Shown: positions 10,842-22,924 of the stretch, piece by piece | Layout of the letters: each line of letters begins with the position of its first letter | Position numbering within the stretch: position 1 is the stretch's first letter | Assembly: GCA_016800925.1 (NCBI GenBank) | Contig: JABCPU010000001.1 | Coordinates: 434,001 to 498,000 of the forward strand | Direction: 5' to 3' | DNA: 64,000 nucleotides | Source: Suillus spraguei | Taxonomy: Eukaryota > Basidiomycota > Agaricomycetes > Boletales > Suillaceae | Position numbers and translations under genes: made by a program | Notes under the pieces: generated by a model | The model's database searches: none | What the model was told of the DNA's origin: nothing | Seen by the model: only the letters and a program-made list of their open reading frames with translations

Positions 10842-13446
10842 TCACAGAGTCCATATCTTTACCGTAGCATCGCGTCCGCCCGACACGAGGTACCGGTCCA
10901 TGTATCGTAGGCGCTCGACAGGTTGTGTATGACCGTTCGTGGAAAGAGACGAATGCTGCATACTCGTGCGATTATAGATCTGCGGATACATAGAGTTAGT
11001 ATCTAGCAATACTCACACACAGCCAAAAAAATTCACCTTCACGCCATTTTCACCGGTAGCAGCAATAACTTTTCGGGTGTCGAACTGCAGCGCAGTCACA
11101 CCATGATTGTAATTGAGAGTTTCAAAGGTACCGCCTGTCCTGACGTCCCATATCTTAGGACACGGTTCAGAACATCACTGGCCAGAGAAATCAAACGTGC
11201 ATACCCGTATTGACTTGTCGAGACTGCCGCTGGCAATATGCATCTCATCAAACTGAAGACAAGTCACTGGACCGGTATGTCCCATTAACGTTCGATGGGC
11301 CTGTCCCGTCCGCACTAAAGATATAAATGTCGCGTTAAATGCAGCAGAAATGGAAATGACCAAGGCAACTCACTGTCCCACATTCGTACCGCCCCGTCCC
11401 CGCTGCCGCTCACGAGCCCATAACCCCAAAACTGGACTCCACCCACAAAATCTTCGTACATGTCCCAACTACCATCTGCGGAAGGAGGTGTAGGAACGGC
11501 GAAGTGCCCTGCAGAGGCAGCGGCGCCTGGAAAGAGGTGATTTGGTATGCCATTACCTGGTATAGTGGGTTGTGGATGGGAGATAGCCCATAGGATATCC
11601 ATTGTCATGATACACTGTCCAGTCGCAAGGTCCCACTGACGAAGTGTCTTGTCCGAAGCACCAGTGACCTGCATGCACAGTGAGACGACATGGGGCTGAA
11701 GAACGAATGAGAGATATTTACCAGACACTCATCCTCGAAGTAGAGTGCAGTGACAGCCTTACTGTGCCCTTCAAACAACCTGATGCACGGTCCAGTCTGG
11801 TCAGTCGTGCCTGCTTCGCAAGGTTCATTTGACCGAATTCCATTGGGCTTTTCGACGAGTTCCTCGTCATAAGCGTTACCCTCGTCCTCCTCCGCAACAT
11901 TAGCAAGACCATCTTTCTCCCAGTCGTCTTCATCTACCAGTCGAAGGTCCCAAAGGCGCACGTTGCCATCCTCTGCACCGGTCAAGCAAAGGTTATCCTC
12001 GACTTGTATGCACTTGACAGCACCGCGATGCCCACGTAATCGTCCGATTTCAGAACCTGTCATCAAATCCCAAAGCCGTGGTTGGGAGTCTTCTTGCGAT
12101 GCGCTCACAAGTGTTCCGTAAGGTTCGGAGAAGTCAAGGGCAGCGATTGGTGTGAGGTGACTTTCTAGGGTCTGTGACCAATTAAGCAGGATTTCAAAGT
12201 AAGGTATTAGATGCTGAACCCACCATGAATGCTACTCCTGGCGGGAGCTCATCATGTTCTGACGGTAAGAAAACCGGACCTTCAAGACATGGTAAATACA
12301 TGCAATAGCAAAATTCGCAACAAGCATACCTCTCCGCCGCCGTGAAGGGGCAACATGAAGTGCCGGTGCGGTTTTGGTGTTGTCACTCTGACGGAAGGCA
12401 GCTTCCTCAAATTCAATACGTTCCTGCACGCCCCCGACTGTCCGCAAGTCAGTCAAGTTTTGTATGTATGCACAATTCAATTGGCTCTTACGCTCGTCAT
12501 CCAATTCCAACTCATCCTCGTGCAATTTTAAGAGGTCTTGTTCCAGCCTCTCTCTTATTGAGTCTAGCGCCTTGATTTTGTTGTTAATTTCTGCAATTTC
12601 ACTGTTAATTAGACTCTGCATTACGTTAGAAAAGTCGGAATGTGAGACGGAGAAACGTACCCGTCGAACATGAAGATTCTCCTTGTCAAGTAATATCTCC
12701 TGGGTCTGTCGCCGAAGTTCGTCCTTGCCAAGTGCCTTTGCTGCACTAAGACTCTCCCTGCCTCGTCTCTTCCCCTTTCGTTTCCCTCGCTCATCAAGAC
12801 GTGAAACCACAACAACATCGTCTTCACTTCTCTCCTCTTCATCTTCCATCATCATCCCTCTCGCACTCATTCCTAGCTTTTTCAACCCAATCCTTGGAGT
12901 CTCGACATTCCGCATCTGTTTGCGCCGCGTCCGATTTTTCTCCGAACTCGGAACAGTGGCATTAAACCCGCGAAGTAAGCTCACGTCAGACGCAATACCC
13001 TCCGCCTCTGGAATCTCAGCGTCCAAGAGCTCGTCTGTTGCCTCAACGATCTGGAGGTCTCGCGACGTGATGCGGCGGGTACCGAGTGTCAGACGCATTG
13101 GAGCGCGTCCGAGGGTTGCAAAATCCAGCCGGGATCCTCCAGAAGCTGAGGCACCAAGAGAACCTCGCGAACGTGAAGACACTGTCGCCGCTGCGGTTAT
13201 CATACGGGGAGTCATTATGACCGGGGCAACTGGAAAGAGTATATTAAAAGATTGAGGTGAAAGTAACGCGTGTTGCTTACGGTCTGTAAGAATGCGCGAG
13301 GAGTCTTTCTTCTTATTATTGAAAGGCGCAAAGAGGGTTTTGGACACCAAGTCCATCTTACTGTGAACTGTGGACTGTTCCGGGTCCAACGCTGCACGGG
13401 TAACGTCTGGCCGGTCGGCTGACTTTCCCTTAAACTTTGAGGACAT
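10842..13446 (-). CDS. MDV1: Mitochondrial division protein 1-like WD40 protein
   Basis: Ten exons close in phase on the minus strand: 13446-13281, 13229-12661, 12615-12492, 12437-12330, 12279-12224, 12171-11722, 11668-11374, 11314-11205, 11153-11037, 10979-10842 (710 aa). After a basic/acidic N-terminal half comes a coiled coil ([20 protein letters not shown]), then the link LPPGVAFM and a seven-bladed WD40 propeller ([84 protein letters not shown]). N-terminal region, coiled coil and propeller in this order is the architecture of Mdv1/Caf4, which bridge Fis1 and the dynamin Dnm1 on the mitochondrial outer membrane. Two introns (45 and 54 bp) are in frame without stops, so retention would only lengthen the protein. 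One acidic loop inside a blade is unusually long. Confidence 0.9.
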
Positions 13447-13692
13447 CGAGTCGCATTCCGCACAAAAGCGAAAGAAGGAGGAACAGAGTGAGTTGATGAA
13501 GGGTACTTAAGATGCGAAGGAGAGCAAATTGCAAGCTTTCTGGTTCTGAATACCTCAGCTGCCGGAACACCTTCGGAGAAATTCACACGCTCGACTACAA
13601 GCAGGCACATTACTGAGAAGTAGTGCTTGTAGTTTATAATTAAAAAATATTGATACAACTCTGTGTTAAGTATCCGTCGTACACTATAGACC

Positions 13693-14531
13693 TCAAGACC
13701 AATGAAAATCGAGAACGATATCAAAGCCGTACGGATTAAGGTCATATTCAAGTGGTCGACGATGTGGTGGCGGAAACGACGTTGGGGATGGCTTGGAAAC
13801 CGACGTTGTTATCGTCGTCATTGACGGTTCTGCATCTGCGATAGATGGTGAGGCTTGAGCTTCTGTTTTACCGAAAATTGAACGAAGTGCTGATAATGTA
13901 GACTTCTGGGTGGGTATGACGTGTACAGTATGATTGGCTGAGGAATGCGTCTCTTCAGGTGATAATGTTTCGTCTTCGGCGTTTGGTAGCTCCCCTGCAG
14001 TGAGGTTTTCCGTACGATTCTTCATCTGCTGCACCATATCCGCAGCCAGTTTCTCCACACTTTCCTTCTCCCATTTCTGCATATCGTATGATTCGAAAAT
14101 TCCCGAAGTAAAATCGCACCAGCATCTGTCGTTGACGCGAATTATGGGTGGAGTGTGGTCACGTAGGTCAAAATCGGGTGGTAATGTTGCATTTAATGCG
14201 TCATAAAATGTAGTGATGGTGGGGGTCCATGGAATTGAGAGGCGCGTCTCCAATGGGAATGACTGCCAATAACATGATGACAGAAAAAGAGCTCCGAGAA
14301 GTACAATGCAGTAGAAACTATGAACATGTCAGTATCACCTGGATGCGCTCATAACACAGTACATCACCATGGTTTTGCATGCAAAGCTAATGAGAACAGG
14401 AATAGCACCAAAAAGTATGGTTGGGCAGTTGGGAGAGGCAAAAGTAGCAACGGTAAGAACCACCTTGTGCACCTATTTAATACAGAAAAATGAATAAGCC
14501 ATTCTTCCTTTCCTTCAGTAACTCACCACAT
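13693..14531 (-). CDS. Small conserved membrane protein of unknown function
   Basis: Three exons close in phase: 14531-14527 (ATGTG only), 14472-14368 and 14317-13693 (244 aa). The N-terminus is strongly hydrophobic in two blocks (FLPLLLLPLPTAQPYFLVLF and CIVLLGALFLSSCYW), giving two membrane segments or a signal peptide plus anchor. The soluble part contains VNDRCWCDFTSGIFESYDM, followed by a charged helix (KWEKESVEKLAADMVQQM) and a Pro/Ser-rich tail. The RCWCDF block looks conserved-family-like, but I cannot name the family. The start depends on a 5-nt first exon. The agreement of donor, acceptor and frame, and the resulting continuous hydrophobic leader, argue for it. Confidence 0.65.
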
Positions 14532-14872
14532 GAATGAATGATGATTTCTTACTGTGTGCGGAATCAACTCCAGCAAATGCGTGACTGGTGACGAAATCCT
14601 CCGACGTCACAATTCGTCACAACAAGGCACTTACGCGATTACCCCTTGCGCCGATCTCAATACTTTACACTGAAAGCCGACCTCTACTGGCCAGTGCTTC
14701 TAGACTATGATCCATAAGATGATGTGCAGGGCATTGATATCAGTGTAAGGTCATAAAAAATTAATGTGACAGTGAGTAGATGTCTGCACTCTAAGTATAC
14801 ATGGCGCTAAATAGTCTCCCGTAGTCAAACCTTGGAAGAGAAGTTGTCAAGACGTGGCTCAAGGGGCGGGGA
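14532..14872. other. Intergenic between two minus-strand genes
   Basis: This 341-bp spacer holds the 3' end of the SYF2 transcript and the promoter of the small membrane protein gene. No further feature is seen. Confidence 0.5.
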
Positions 14873-15947
14873 TCATAATGCTGTTCCCCGCTCGAAACTA
14901 GCTCGAATCTCTGAGGTATATTTATCGTAGTATCGTGCAATCTGTTAATCGTCAGCTCATATTTTTAAGGACATAAAACAAATGCAAGACACACCTTTTT
15001 GTTGAATACACGATTCCGCTCATTGATATAAGTAATGTCACCTTCATCCTCATTGAGTCTCTTTCGGGAGAATTTGCCTTTCTTGTCAATGCTAAGGTGC
15101 GATGTCAGTGCCGCAAGGGAAACCAGGGAGTGCAACAACTCACTCTTTGTTAATCTTGCCAACCACTCTATCAATGGCATCTTCAGTAGGCTTGTTGTCA
15201 GCATAAAGTAGAGTATTAGCATCCCGGTAGAAGCTCTCCGCGGCCATCCGCTGTTCATCAGATGGTACAACCTAAAAATACACAAGCTGAGCAATACGAA
15301 GAACGAAAGGGTCGGCAGCATTGACCTGTCCACCTGAAGGATCAAAAGTTGTGAGAGCAGATGAACTGCTCCCAGACTTGGCAAGCGAGCCAGGCGCTAA
15401 CCCCAGCACGACCTCTTTTTGTCGGCTGTATGCAGCGAGGTCTGGTTTAATTAGGTCAAGATCCTTCTTGTAACGCCGTCGAGCCGCGTGAGCATCATCT
15501 ACATAAGACTTGAGCATGAGTGACATCATGCAAGGAAGACCATAAACTTCCGCACCATGAAACTCGTAGTCTGCTCTTCGCGCTTTCCTTGCTTTCTTCT
15601 TTTCCCAGTTATCATTATCTTCTATCGTCCATTCCCAATTCTTCTGCCGTTCCACGTCCTCCCCCCGATCCTCGGCTTCAGCTTGCGTGCGCAGCACCTC
15701 TGCAAGTTTCCGCTGACGTTCTAGCCGTGCAGCATCCCTCACTGTCATCTTTGCTCTAGCAGACTCCTCAATGAGGGAAGCACGATTGGCTTTCGTAGAT
15801 GAACGCTGTGGTAAAGTGAACGATAATTGCGAGGAAGGCAGGATCACTCACCATCTTAGCCCTCAGCTGCTCCAATTTTGCTTTTCTTTCATCCATCGTC
15901 ATCGTGACTTCCTCTGCCACCTTCTCTTCGCTATCGGATGACGACAT
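14873..15947 (-). CDS. SYF2: Pre-mRNA splicing factor Syf2
   Basis: Six exons close in phase: 15947-15852, 15805-15556, 15498-15326, 15271-15144, 15091-14995, 14941-14873 (270 aa). Family hallmarks appear in order: NWEWTIEDNDNWEKKKARKA, FHDDAHAARRRYKKDLDLIK, PDLAAYSRQKE, SFYRDANTLLYADNKPTED, AIDRVVGKIN, and KGKFSRKRLNEDEGDITYIN followed by ERNRVFNKK. Syf2 is a component of the Prp19-associated (NineTeen) complex and of activated spliceosomes in the nucleus. Length and order are normal for fungi. The donor ending exon 3 was chosen by phase (GGQ to VVPSD); an alternative donor a few codons downstream remains possible. Confidence 0.95.
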
Positions 15948-16168
15948 TTTTAACTTGCCCGGGCCTAAAATGCCTATGAGCTTTTGAGATCGTCTTCATG
16001 TTGGTTGCGGACTGTAGAAGGTTGACTTCACGTGACCTTGTGTGGCTACGTTTGCCGATTTAACTTCGCATACTTAAGAAAAACTAGATGTTTCTTCATC
16101 TTTCTCTGTGATTCGAAGGCAACGCTCATAAACTCTTTCTCAAATTCACAATCATCCATTAAGACGCA
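15948..16168. promoter_or_regulatory. Shared promoter between divergent SYF2 and Sba1/p23 genes
   Basis: Only 221 bp separates the two start codons, so this is a bidirectional promoter by position. It contains a palindromic CACGTG at 16029-16034 (an E-box-type site recognised by bHLH factors in fungi) and a pyrimidine-rich stretch before the p23 start. Co-regulation is inferred from layout only. Confidence 0.5.
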
Positions 16169-17085
16169 ATGACAACTCATCCTGAAGTTCTGTGGGCTCA
16201 ACGTAGCAGCGAGTCTGTTGCTGAAAAGGTGTGTCTTGGCTTTTCATCTTTGATCGTTCCTGTGCTGATGATCCACTTCGCGATTGCGTGCCAGAACATC
16301 GTTTGGTTGACCGTGAACCTGCCAGACATCGACGAGAGCAGTCTCGAATACAAATTAACGTCTACCGAGATTTCTTTCAAGGCGTCAACAACGTAAGTCA
16401 GCACTTTATTAACCCTTTAGAATTGTGGCACCAACACTATCTAACGACTCATTAGTGACAAGAAAGTATATGCGTTCTCGCTCCTGCTCTTCGATGAAAT
16501 AGACCCAGATGTATGTTTCCTTATCGTTTTATCCTTGTTCGCGCCACTGATAAACTCAGTTGTCTCTGAGAAAACTGACCTCGCGCTCTTTCACGGTGAC
16601 ACTACGAAAGAAGGCCCTCAAGGCTGAGTACTGGCCACGACTAACGAAGGAAAAGATAAAGTCGGCATTTGTCAAGACTGATTTCGGAAAATGGGTTGAT
16701 GAAGACGAGCAAGACGGCGCCGCTTTAGACGACGATTTGGGTGACATGGGCGGCATGGGAGGTATGGGAGGTATGGGCGGCATGGGAGGCATGGGTGGCA
16801 TGGGAGGTATGGGCGGCATGGGAGGTATGGGCGGCATGGGAGGTATGGGTGGCATGGGAGACATGGGCATGGGTGGCATGGGAGACATGGGCATGGGTGG
16901 CATGGACTTCAGCAAGGTGGGTCATCTCTCATTTCTGAAAACATTTGTACTGTACTGATTACAACAATCATTAGATGATGGCTTCTATGGGCGGGGGCGC
17001 CGGCCCATCAGGCACAGATGAGGCTGCTGATGATGATTCTGATGATGATGGTCCACCCCCTCTTGAGGCTGCTGACACTGCCTGA
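16169..17085 (+). CDS. sba1: Hsp90 co-chaperone p23 (Sba1/Wos2)
   Basis: Five exons close in phase: 16169-16228, 16295-16392, 16456-16510, 16560-16916, 16975-17085 (226 aa). The N-terminal CS domain shows WAQRSSES, NIVWLTVNLPDI, STEISFKAST, YAFSLLLFDEIDP and SFTVTLRKKALKAEYWPRLT, followed by FVKTDFGKWVDEDEQD. This is the p23 core that binds the closed, ATP-bound Hsp90 dimer and slows its ATPase. After the acidic region comes a Gly-Gly-Met repeat tract (about 16745-16905), then MDFSKMMASMGG and an acidic tail, as in Wos2/Sba1 relatives. The GGM repeats here are unusually regular and likely variable in length. Confidence 0.95.
16741..16905 (+). repeat. GGCATGGGAGGTATG-type tandem repeat inside the p23 gene
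   Basis: Short direct repeats of GGCATGGGA/GGTATGGGA encode a run of Met-Gly-Gly triplets, then a twice-repeated GDMGMGGM block. Repeats this pure tend to vary in copy number. All units stay in frame. Confidence 0.85.
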
Positions 17086-18071
17086 CCGATCGGAGCAGCC
17101 CCTAAAACGGAAAAACTGTACGCTGTAGATGCGCGTCGATTGTCATTACCAATGAATCTGCTTATTGCACTATCATTCTCGCAAATCGAGCAGGAATAAG
17201 TAGGTGAACGTGTACGTTGTAGGTACCAGACACGTCCTATTTAGTGGTAATGTCGGAGCTCATAGAGCAATCAGTGCAGGAGTCATTTCCGTACAGTATC
17301 GACTATCGTGTACGTTTGAGATCAACTTGACTTATCCTCGTACTATGTGGCATAGCCCTGTAGATACACCACAGGATGTCCGTTGGTGATCTTAGTGACG
17401 GTAGACGTACGTGACTTATGTATAAGTCGACGATAGCCTGCTCACGTGGGCATAAACGCAATTTTGTATTTGGTCAACACATTGATCTTCAGTAGCATTT
17501 CAATGCCTTCGATTTTCCGCTTCTCTATCCTCCTCATATGTGCGTCGTCCAATGTATAAACATCTTCTGTGACCCTGGCGTTACGCCCCATGCCTCAGCT
17601 TCGCCACCAGTGAATACCAGGGATATTGATATTCGAAATTTTGCTGCTGTCGCCAGATTCTAATTTTTGACTGGTTCGAGTAAAGACACTGGCTATCCGA
17701 GCTGCTGATTTCAAAGTTGGAGTCGACAAACACATGAGCCAAATGATAATAAAACCCAGAGCCGGCCCTTTCCGTAGCTTAGTCAGCATGTTGCCCCTCA
17801 GGATCGGTAACCCAAATTATCCAAGTCCAGACATTGATTATGTAAAGGACCCTAACGCCACAGGAACTCCGGATTATATCGAGAGTTCCGTTGTACTAAA
17901 GCAGATTGGAACGATGACGCCATAGTCATTCCGCACATCTGCGCATCAGCATCATATAAATTGAGATTCGACAAGCTAGTTGTTGTCCACAAAACATCCC
18001 TTGTTCACTGTCCAGTCAGTTGCTACTACCAATCTAATATCATCACGTCCTGAGTCACTAGCATTATAACC
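17086..18071. other. Intergenic, no gene seen
   Basis: The only open stretch (17734-17925) has no recognisable domain. The region contains the 3' end of the p23 transcript and the promoter of the F-box gene. Confidence 0.5.
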
Positions 18072-19841
18072 ATGAGCCAAATTCACAACATCTCCATAAA
18101 ATTCATGGATTTCCCTGCCGAATTACTATTGCAAATCCTTGGTCACCTAGACGTATACGATCTAGTCCAAGCACGCAAAGTAAGGACACTTTTTTGTGCC
18201 AAAATCACTAATGGAATGTTTTCAGGTATGCAGTGACATTCGACACCTCGTTGACTCTTCCTCAGAGCTGCAATTTTTGATTGATGTTCGATATTTCAAT
18301 GCGATTCCAACCTCGTTGCCTAGCTGCGATATTGACATTTCAACACGTCGTCAATTACTTCAAAAATGCGAAACTGCATGGCAAAAAGCCGAATACTCTC
18401 AGAGAAATTCCGTCCCAATGTCTTACTTTCCAGACAACTACCGTTGGTCGTGCGGTGTTCTTGGAATCCCTGCGAAATCCCTCGGACAGATAATGTTTAT
18501 CCAACCCACACTGTCAGATAGTGACACCCACACCATGAGCTTGCAACAACGCAGCTGTAAAATCGACACCATAGCATTCACGGGTTATAGTTTTTCGCCT
18601 GAACAGGATCTTGTAGTTATCCATTCCAGAGCAGCCCGTGGGTGAGTGCTTTCTTGGATCTGTTGATTGGCTTATGCTGACAGTAACAGAGAGAGCCATG
18701 CATATAACGTCACTTTTAGATCACTTTCTGAGGACAAAGTTCATCCTGAGGCTGCATCCCCCCTTGTCAAAGCGATGGACAATCAAATTAATTCAGGGAC
18801 CTTCAAGTCCCCATATACGCAGGCTGTGATCTTCGGAGACTACTATGGCTTGTTATGCAAATTTGCTCACAAAGCGGATGGTGGGCTGGTGGATTTTTTA
18901 CAAATTTGGAACTGGAAGTCCAAGGACGCTTTTCAGGTGAGTCGTTGTCTTCTTGTTTTGCTGTGACTTACGACTCAGGTGGGCCTGTAGTGCCTCAAAA
19001 TTTTTGACGCGGATTGCGAAACGATGAATTTCAGTTTTCTAACGAACGACAGGTTTCTTGTCGCCAATTTAACGGAACTAATGCTGTTCTCCCTCGACAT
19101 CGCTGATCCGATTAATGCGATCCAGCTCGTTGGCAAATTCTCCTTCCCTGCTTTACAGGACCCCTTTACCTGTCACTACATCACCTTCAATCCCATTCCA
19201 TTCCACATCAGCACTCATAACCAGCTCATCGCTATCAACATGTGCATGTCAGCGCCCACGACCTCTAAATGCCCCTATTTCACCTTTTATATCGAGCGGA
19301 ACACTATCTTGGAGCTCGAATCTACCTACATCAGCCGTTATGGAGAAGCAAGTCAGGATTCTCCTAATCTGCCTTGGTCCGCTTGGGGGCCAAAGTACAC
19401 CCAATTCTTCGAGAACTTAAGCACCTACAACGCTTGTGCACACCGCGTCTTTGGATTCCGCAGCGCGGACTTGGTTGGCAACTTCGTCTCTCGTCAAGGG
19501 GAACCACAGCCGCGACCATTGCGCATCCGCGACTTCAACCCTCATAGGGTATCGGACTTCAAGGCTGGGAACATAATTAAATCGCATCAACGACTTGTCG
19601 AAGGCGAGACACTAGATTCGGCTCTTTTCTTGGAACCACTAGGGCCTGGTCTCCCATACCTCGAAACCATTTCTGAGGAAAAGTTCCTTGCAAGTGATAT
19701 GACCGTGGAAGCAAACAAGTTGACGTTGTTATCCCTCGAAATCGTAAGTCATCTAATACTGATTGTGGACATGACACTTATAAAATTCAGGGAGATATGC
19801 ATCATCTTTCACAGGGTGTCGAAATACTTCATTTTGAGTAA
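18072..19841 (+). CDS. F-box protein
   Basis: Five exons close in phase: 18072-18179, 18226-18641, 18690-18936, 18991-19743, 19791-19841 (524 aa). Residues about 11-50 form an F-box (MDFPAELLLQILGHLDVYDL then VQARKVCSDIRHLV), which would recruit the protein to an SCF ubiquitin ligase through Skp1. The rest has the layout common in Agaricomycete F-box families: a poorly conserved beta-rich C-terminal half without obvious LRRs (LQIWNWKSKDAFQ, NFSFLTNDRFLVANLTELML), possibly a degenerate beta-propeller. Substrate unknown. A second ATG at 18102 in the same exon is an alternative start. Confidence 0.8.
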
Positions 19842-19989
19842 CTAGTTACTACGTACTCCGAAACTTTTCAATATACTTCAGTATTTCAATACATTTGATT
19901 GATGGATTCCGTTGGAGATGTATTTCGTGTTGCCACATATCAACAATCTTTTGTCATCCTGGTCCCCATAACTTGTTTCAACAGATTGC

Positions 19990-20280
19990 CTGACAAAAAA
20001 TGGACGTGCTTAATTTGGCCCTTGCTTGAATTATCGGAGGGGTTGCTCTTGGAATTTGGGTTCTTTTGGTTCATCCGCATGTGCAAATCCGAGGCAATCA
20101 TCACGTTCGATGAATATTCGCCTCTCCTGCATCCAGATCAAATACGAATCGACCTTCAGGTGAGGAACTTGATAGCATTCATGCTTTCCCAGCGCCACAG
20201 GACCAATCGAAGAGGGTGAACAGAGGGATCATGCCACTATACAGGCATTACTCTGTTCCATCTGTGCAAATTTAAACCCG
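19990..20280 (+). pseudogene. Truncated 5' copy of the HET-domain gene
   Basis: This segment matches the start of the HET gene at 34147-36563. Shared are the hydrophobic block (LLLEFGFFWF versus VALGIWVIWF), the motif SPLLHPDQIR followed by DLQ, the donor at the same codon, the intron with CCCAGCGCCAC, the acceptor before AGGGATCAT, and the next exon LLCSICANL. Similarity stops at about 20280, and a stop follows shortly, so the HET domain itself is missing. Substitutions and small indels show that it is old. It is described as a partial duplicate of the promoter-proximal part of that gene. Confidence 0.75.
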
Positions 20281-20391
20281 TGGGGATTGATAACGATGCT
20301 ATGAAGATATGATACAATATCTAATACCTCAGGGAAGCTTACATTATGTCACAGATACATTCAAGATTCAAGACATTGCAGGCAGTCTGAA

Positions 20392-22924
20392 TTACCCGCC
20401 GCCTCCGCCACAACCGCCTCCGCCTCCACAACCGCCTCCGCCTCCACAGCCACCTCCGCCTCCACAACCGCCCCCGCCTCCACAGCCGCCTCCGCCCCCA
20501 CCTCCAAATCCAGCCCCGCCTCCACAGCCACCCCCACAGCCACCCCCACAACCTCCACCACAGCCAGTTCCACAAGCACCAGCCGAGAAGCCCCCTGCCT
20601 GTAAGTCTAATATCAGCACACTCGTTCTCCAAACACAACAAGGACACTCACCCAATCCACCACCGTTCCGGCAGCAGCAACGCATCCACCAGGATAGTAA
20701 TAAAACATCGGCACAGGATATAAAAATGCAATCTCATGATCAACATTCTCACCCCTCACAGCCCTTCCGTTCCGCTCAGCTCGCAGCTTCCTCGTCTCCG
20801 CCTTGCGTTCACGGTTCTCCCGGCGACGAAGGCTTGCGGACATGTCATGCAAGGCGAACACGGCGTTGTGATCGCTTGGATGCGTAGCAGCACGTGCATC
20901 AGATTTGGGAGGGAGTAAAAGTACATTGTCAGTGGGTCGAGAAGAGAGGAGGCGTCGGAGCTTTTGGCCAATCGTGTCTCCTGGCAGTGGGCACCCGCAG
21001 TGCATGTAGGGTACGCGATAACGGTCCTACGATTTAGGGGAGTATTAATGGATATTGTATTCCAAGAGACAATTGCTTACGTTCCAAGCACGACAAGTGA
21101 GGTCGAAGGAAGTTGCAAGTTGACCTTCTTCCACTTTATCATCGCTGAAAAATGAGCATTCATTATGCGCTCCGCATTGTACCCGTGAAAATACCCACTG
21201 ATTAACATATCGTCCTACGAGCGAAAGGCAATCGTTTTGATACTGACTGGCCATAAGTTGATGAGTATGCCACCCGAGATCGATGTCAAGCGTGGGCACG
21301 AAGAATGAGGCAGGCGACTCTGCCATGATGTTCAAAAAGCTGCAGAGTAATGTTCTTGTACAGTCTGTAGAAAAAAGAGCAAGTACGCACGCGTGATACC
21401 GAGCTACGCAATGTTGCAGTGCCACTATATCTACCTCGTTAGCAAAATATCCTGGCTCGGTCCACCCAAGGTTGACCATCTTCTTCACAAACGAGGCTTG
21501 GCGAAGGACCTAAATTCGTACATCAATGCTTGAACATGATCAACATTGGGGCCTAGAGTCTACTCACAGCACCGACCAAATCTAGTGAAAAAATTCTGTC
21601 GTCTGTGTAGGCACCCATGATCTTATTCAGCCTGCTCCTCAATTAAGAAATGTATCTATTGCAACAAGACTAGGACATACAATCTTGGCTTCAAATGTTT
21701 CTTCAGCACGGTACGCATGCGCGTAGCATCATACTGGACGTTTACCAAGATCTGGAGGGTGGTATCACTTGCCTCGTTCTTCTGGAAAATGATATGAGAG
21801 TTGAGGACGCGCTTCTTGATCATGTCTCCGCGAGCAGTGTCATAGGTGCTAAGTGGTGTATGAAGAGTTCCACTATGAATATGAAACCATATTAGATGTC
21901 GTACAAAATGATAAGCGACGCAACACCCACGCCAAATATGTATCAGGTTCTGTTGGCTCGACTATGTTTCTCGTAAGCTTGTAGAGGCCCAGAAGTTCTT
22001 TGGTGATCGGCTGGCCACATTCACACTCAACACTAAAATTGCTCTGGGCGTATCCATTCCCGCTAGGCTGCAAGAACGCTACGGCGGGTTGTTAGAATAG
22101 ATTCCCATGCCATGCAGGCACAAGGGACATACGCGAGAGAATAGTGCGATAACAGTAAGGGCATTCAATAGACTTGTGCGTGAGATCCGCAGCAGATGCA
22201 AATGGGTCATACGGTAATTTAATACGACTCTCCCAAGCAGAGACACGTTCATGTTGAGGTGCGTCAGTAGTTAGTAGATCAGGGTTGGCCTGGCACAACG
22301 TTCAGCGAGCTCGGGCCGTTGTTCAAAGTGTTGTAGCGTACGAGAAGGTTAGGAAAGTAATCAGTGAAATGAGCGAGAGGTTTGAGCTTGGAGATCCGTG
22401 CGGTATCTTCCGCGTACCAACTGCGGATGTGAACAAGAAATGAGCCTGAGGTTCATCATCATCATCTATGAGGAATTAAAGATAGGCTTGCCTCGGATTC
22501 AGGAGATAGGCGTGCCACACCATAGTGACATCAATGGGAGGTAGTCGTTGCTCCACTATATCCGATTGCTTGATTGTCAAACACCACCTCTCAAACCTGC
22601 GCTTCACCAGTGTAGTGAGTTACCAATACAAGCGCACGCAGAGCGCTAGTAAGGCACATACCGTTCAACGGCCAAATTGACGAACCATACCCAGCGCTTC
22701 TCACTGTCCGACTCTAATCCTGCGATAAGGCTCTTGCTGGCAATGACCCGCTGCTGAAGGTGACTGAACGCTGCTAGAAGCTGAAGATGGGCCTTAAGCT
22801 GGTCTGGGCGGACGAGGTGCTGCGTGCTGTATCGTCCGATGCTGAAGGTCTCCGGAAGAGTATACTGCGGTGGTTCGGGCTCTGGCTGGGGAAGCGTAGT
22901 ATATGGGGGGAGCTGCTCAGTCAT
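20392..22924 (-). CDS. DUF1399 / glycine-rich domain-containing protein (GRDP-like)
   Basis: The gene starts at ATG 22924 (MTEQLPPYTTLPQPEPEPPQ) and ends at TAA 20392-20394, with about nine exons that can be followed by eye. Two DUF1399 signatures are present: PPIDVTMVWHAYLLNPR and FFVPTLDIDLGWHTHQLMAS. Between them lies a cysteine pair region (ECPYCYRTI, CECGQPITKE). Later parts are RYRVPYMHCGCPLPGDTIGQ, a charged segment (LRRRENRERKAETRKLRAER) and PMFYYYPGGCVAAAG. The last exon encodes a Gly/Cys tail with regular CGGGGG units. Plant GRDPs are linked to stress and RNA functions. The fungal role is not known. Exon boundaries were not all checked, so the exact length is uncertain. Confidence 0.8.
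20395..20560 (-). repeat. 18-bp tandem repeat encoding CGGGGG units
   Basis: On the plus strand the unit reads CCGCCTCCGCCTCCACAA with small variants, repeated about six times and then degenerating. On the minus strand it encodes Cys-Gly5 hexapeptides at the C-terminus of the DUF1399 protein. Confidence 0.8.

Noticed and set aside
16556..16915. Minus-strand Met/Pro repeat ORF
   Set aside because: It is the shadow of the GGM repeats in the p23 gene.
17734..17925. Small ORF upstream of the F-box gene
   Set aside because: It is short, without homology that I can see, and its flanks show no matching exon.
20309..20887. Plus-strand proline-rich ORF
   Set aside because: It is the antisense shadow of the Gly/Cys-rich tail of the DUF1399 gene, which has conserved domains and splice sites on the minus strand.
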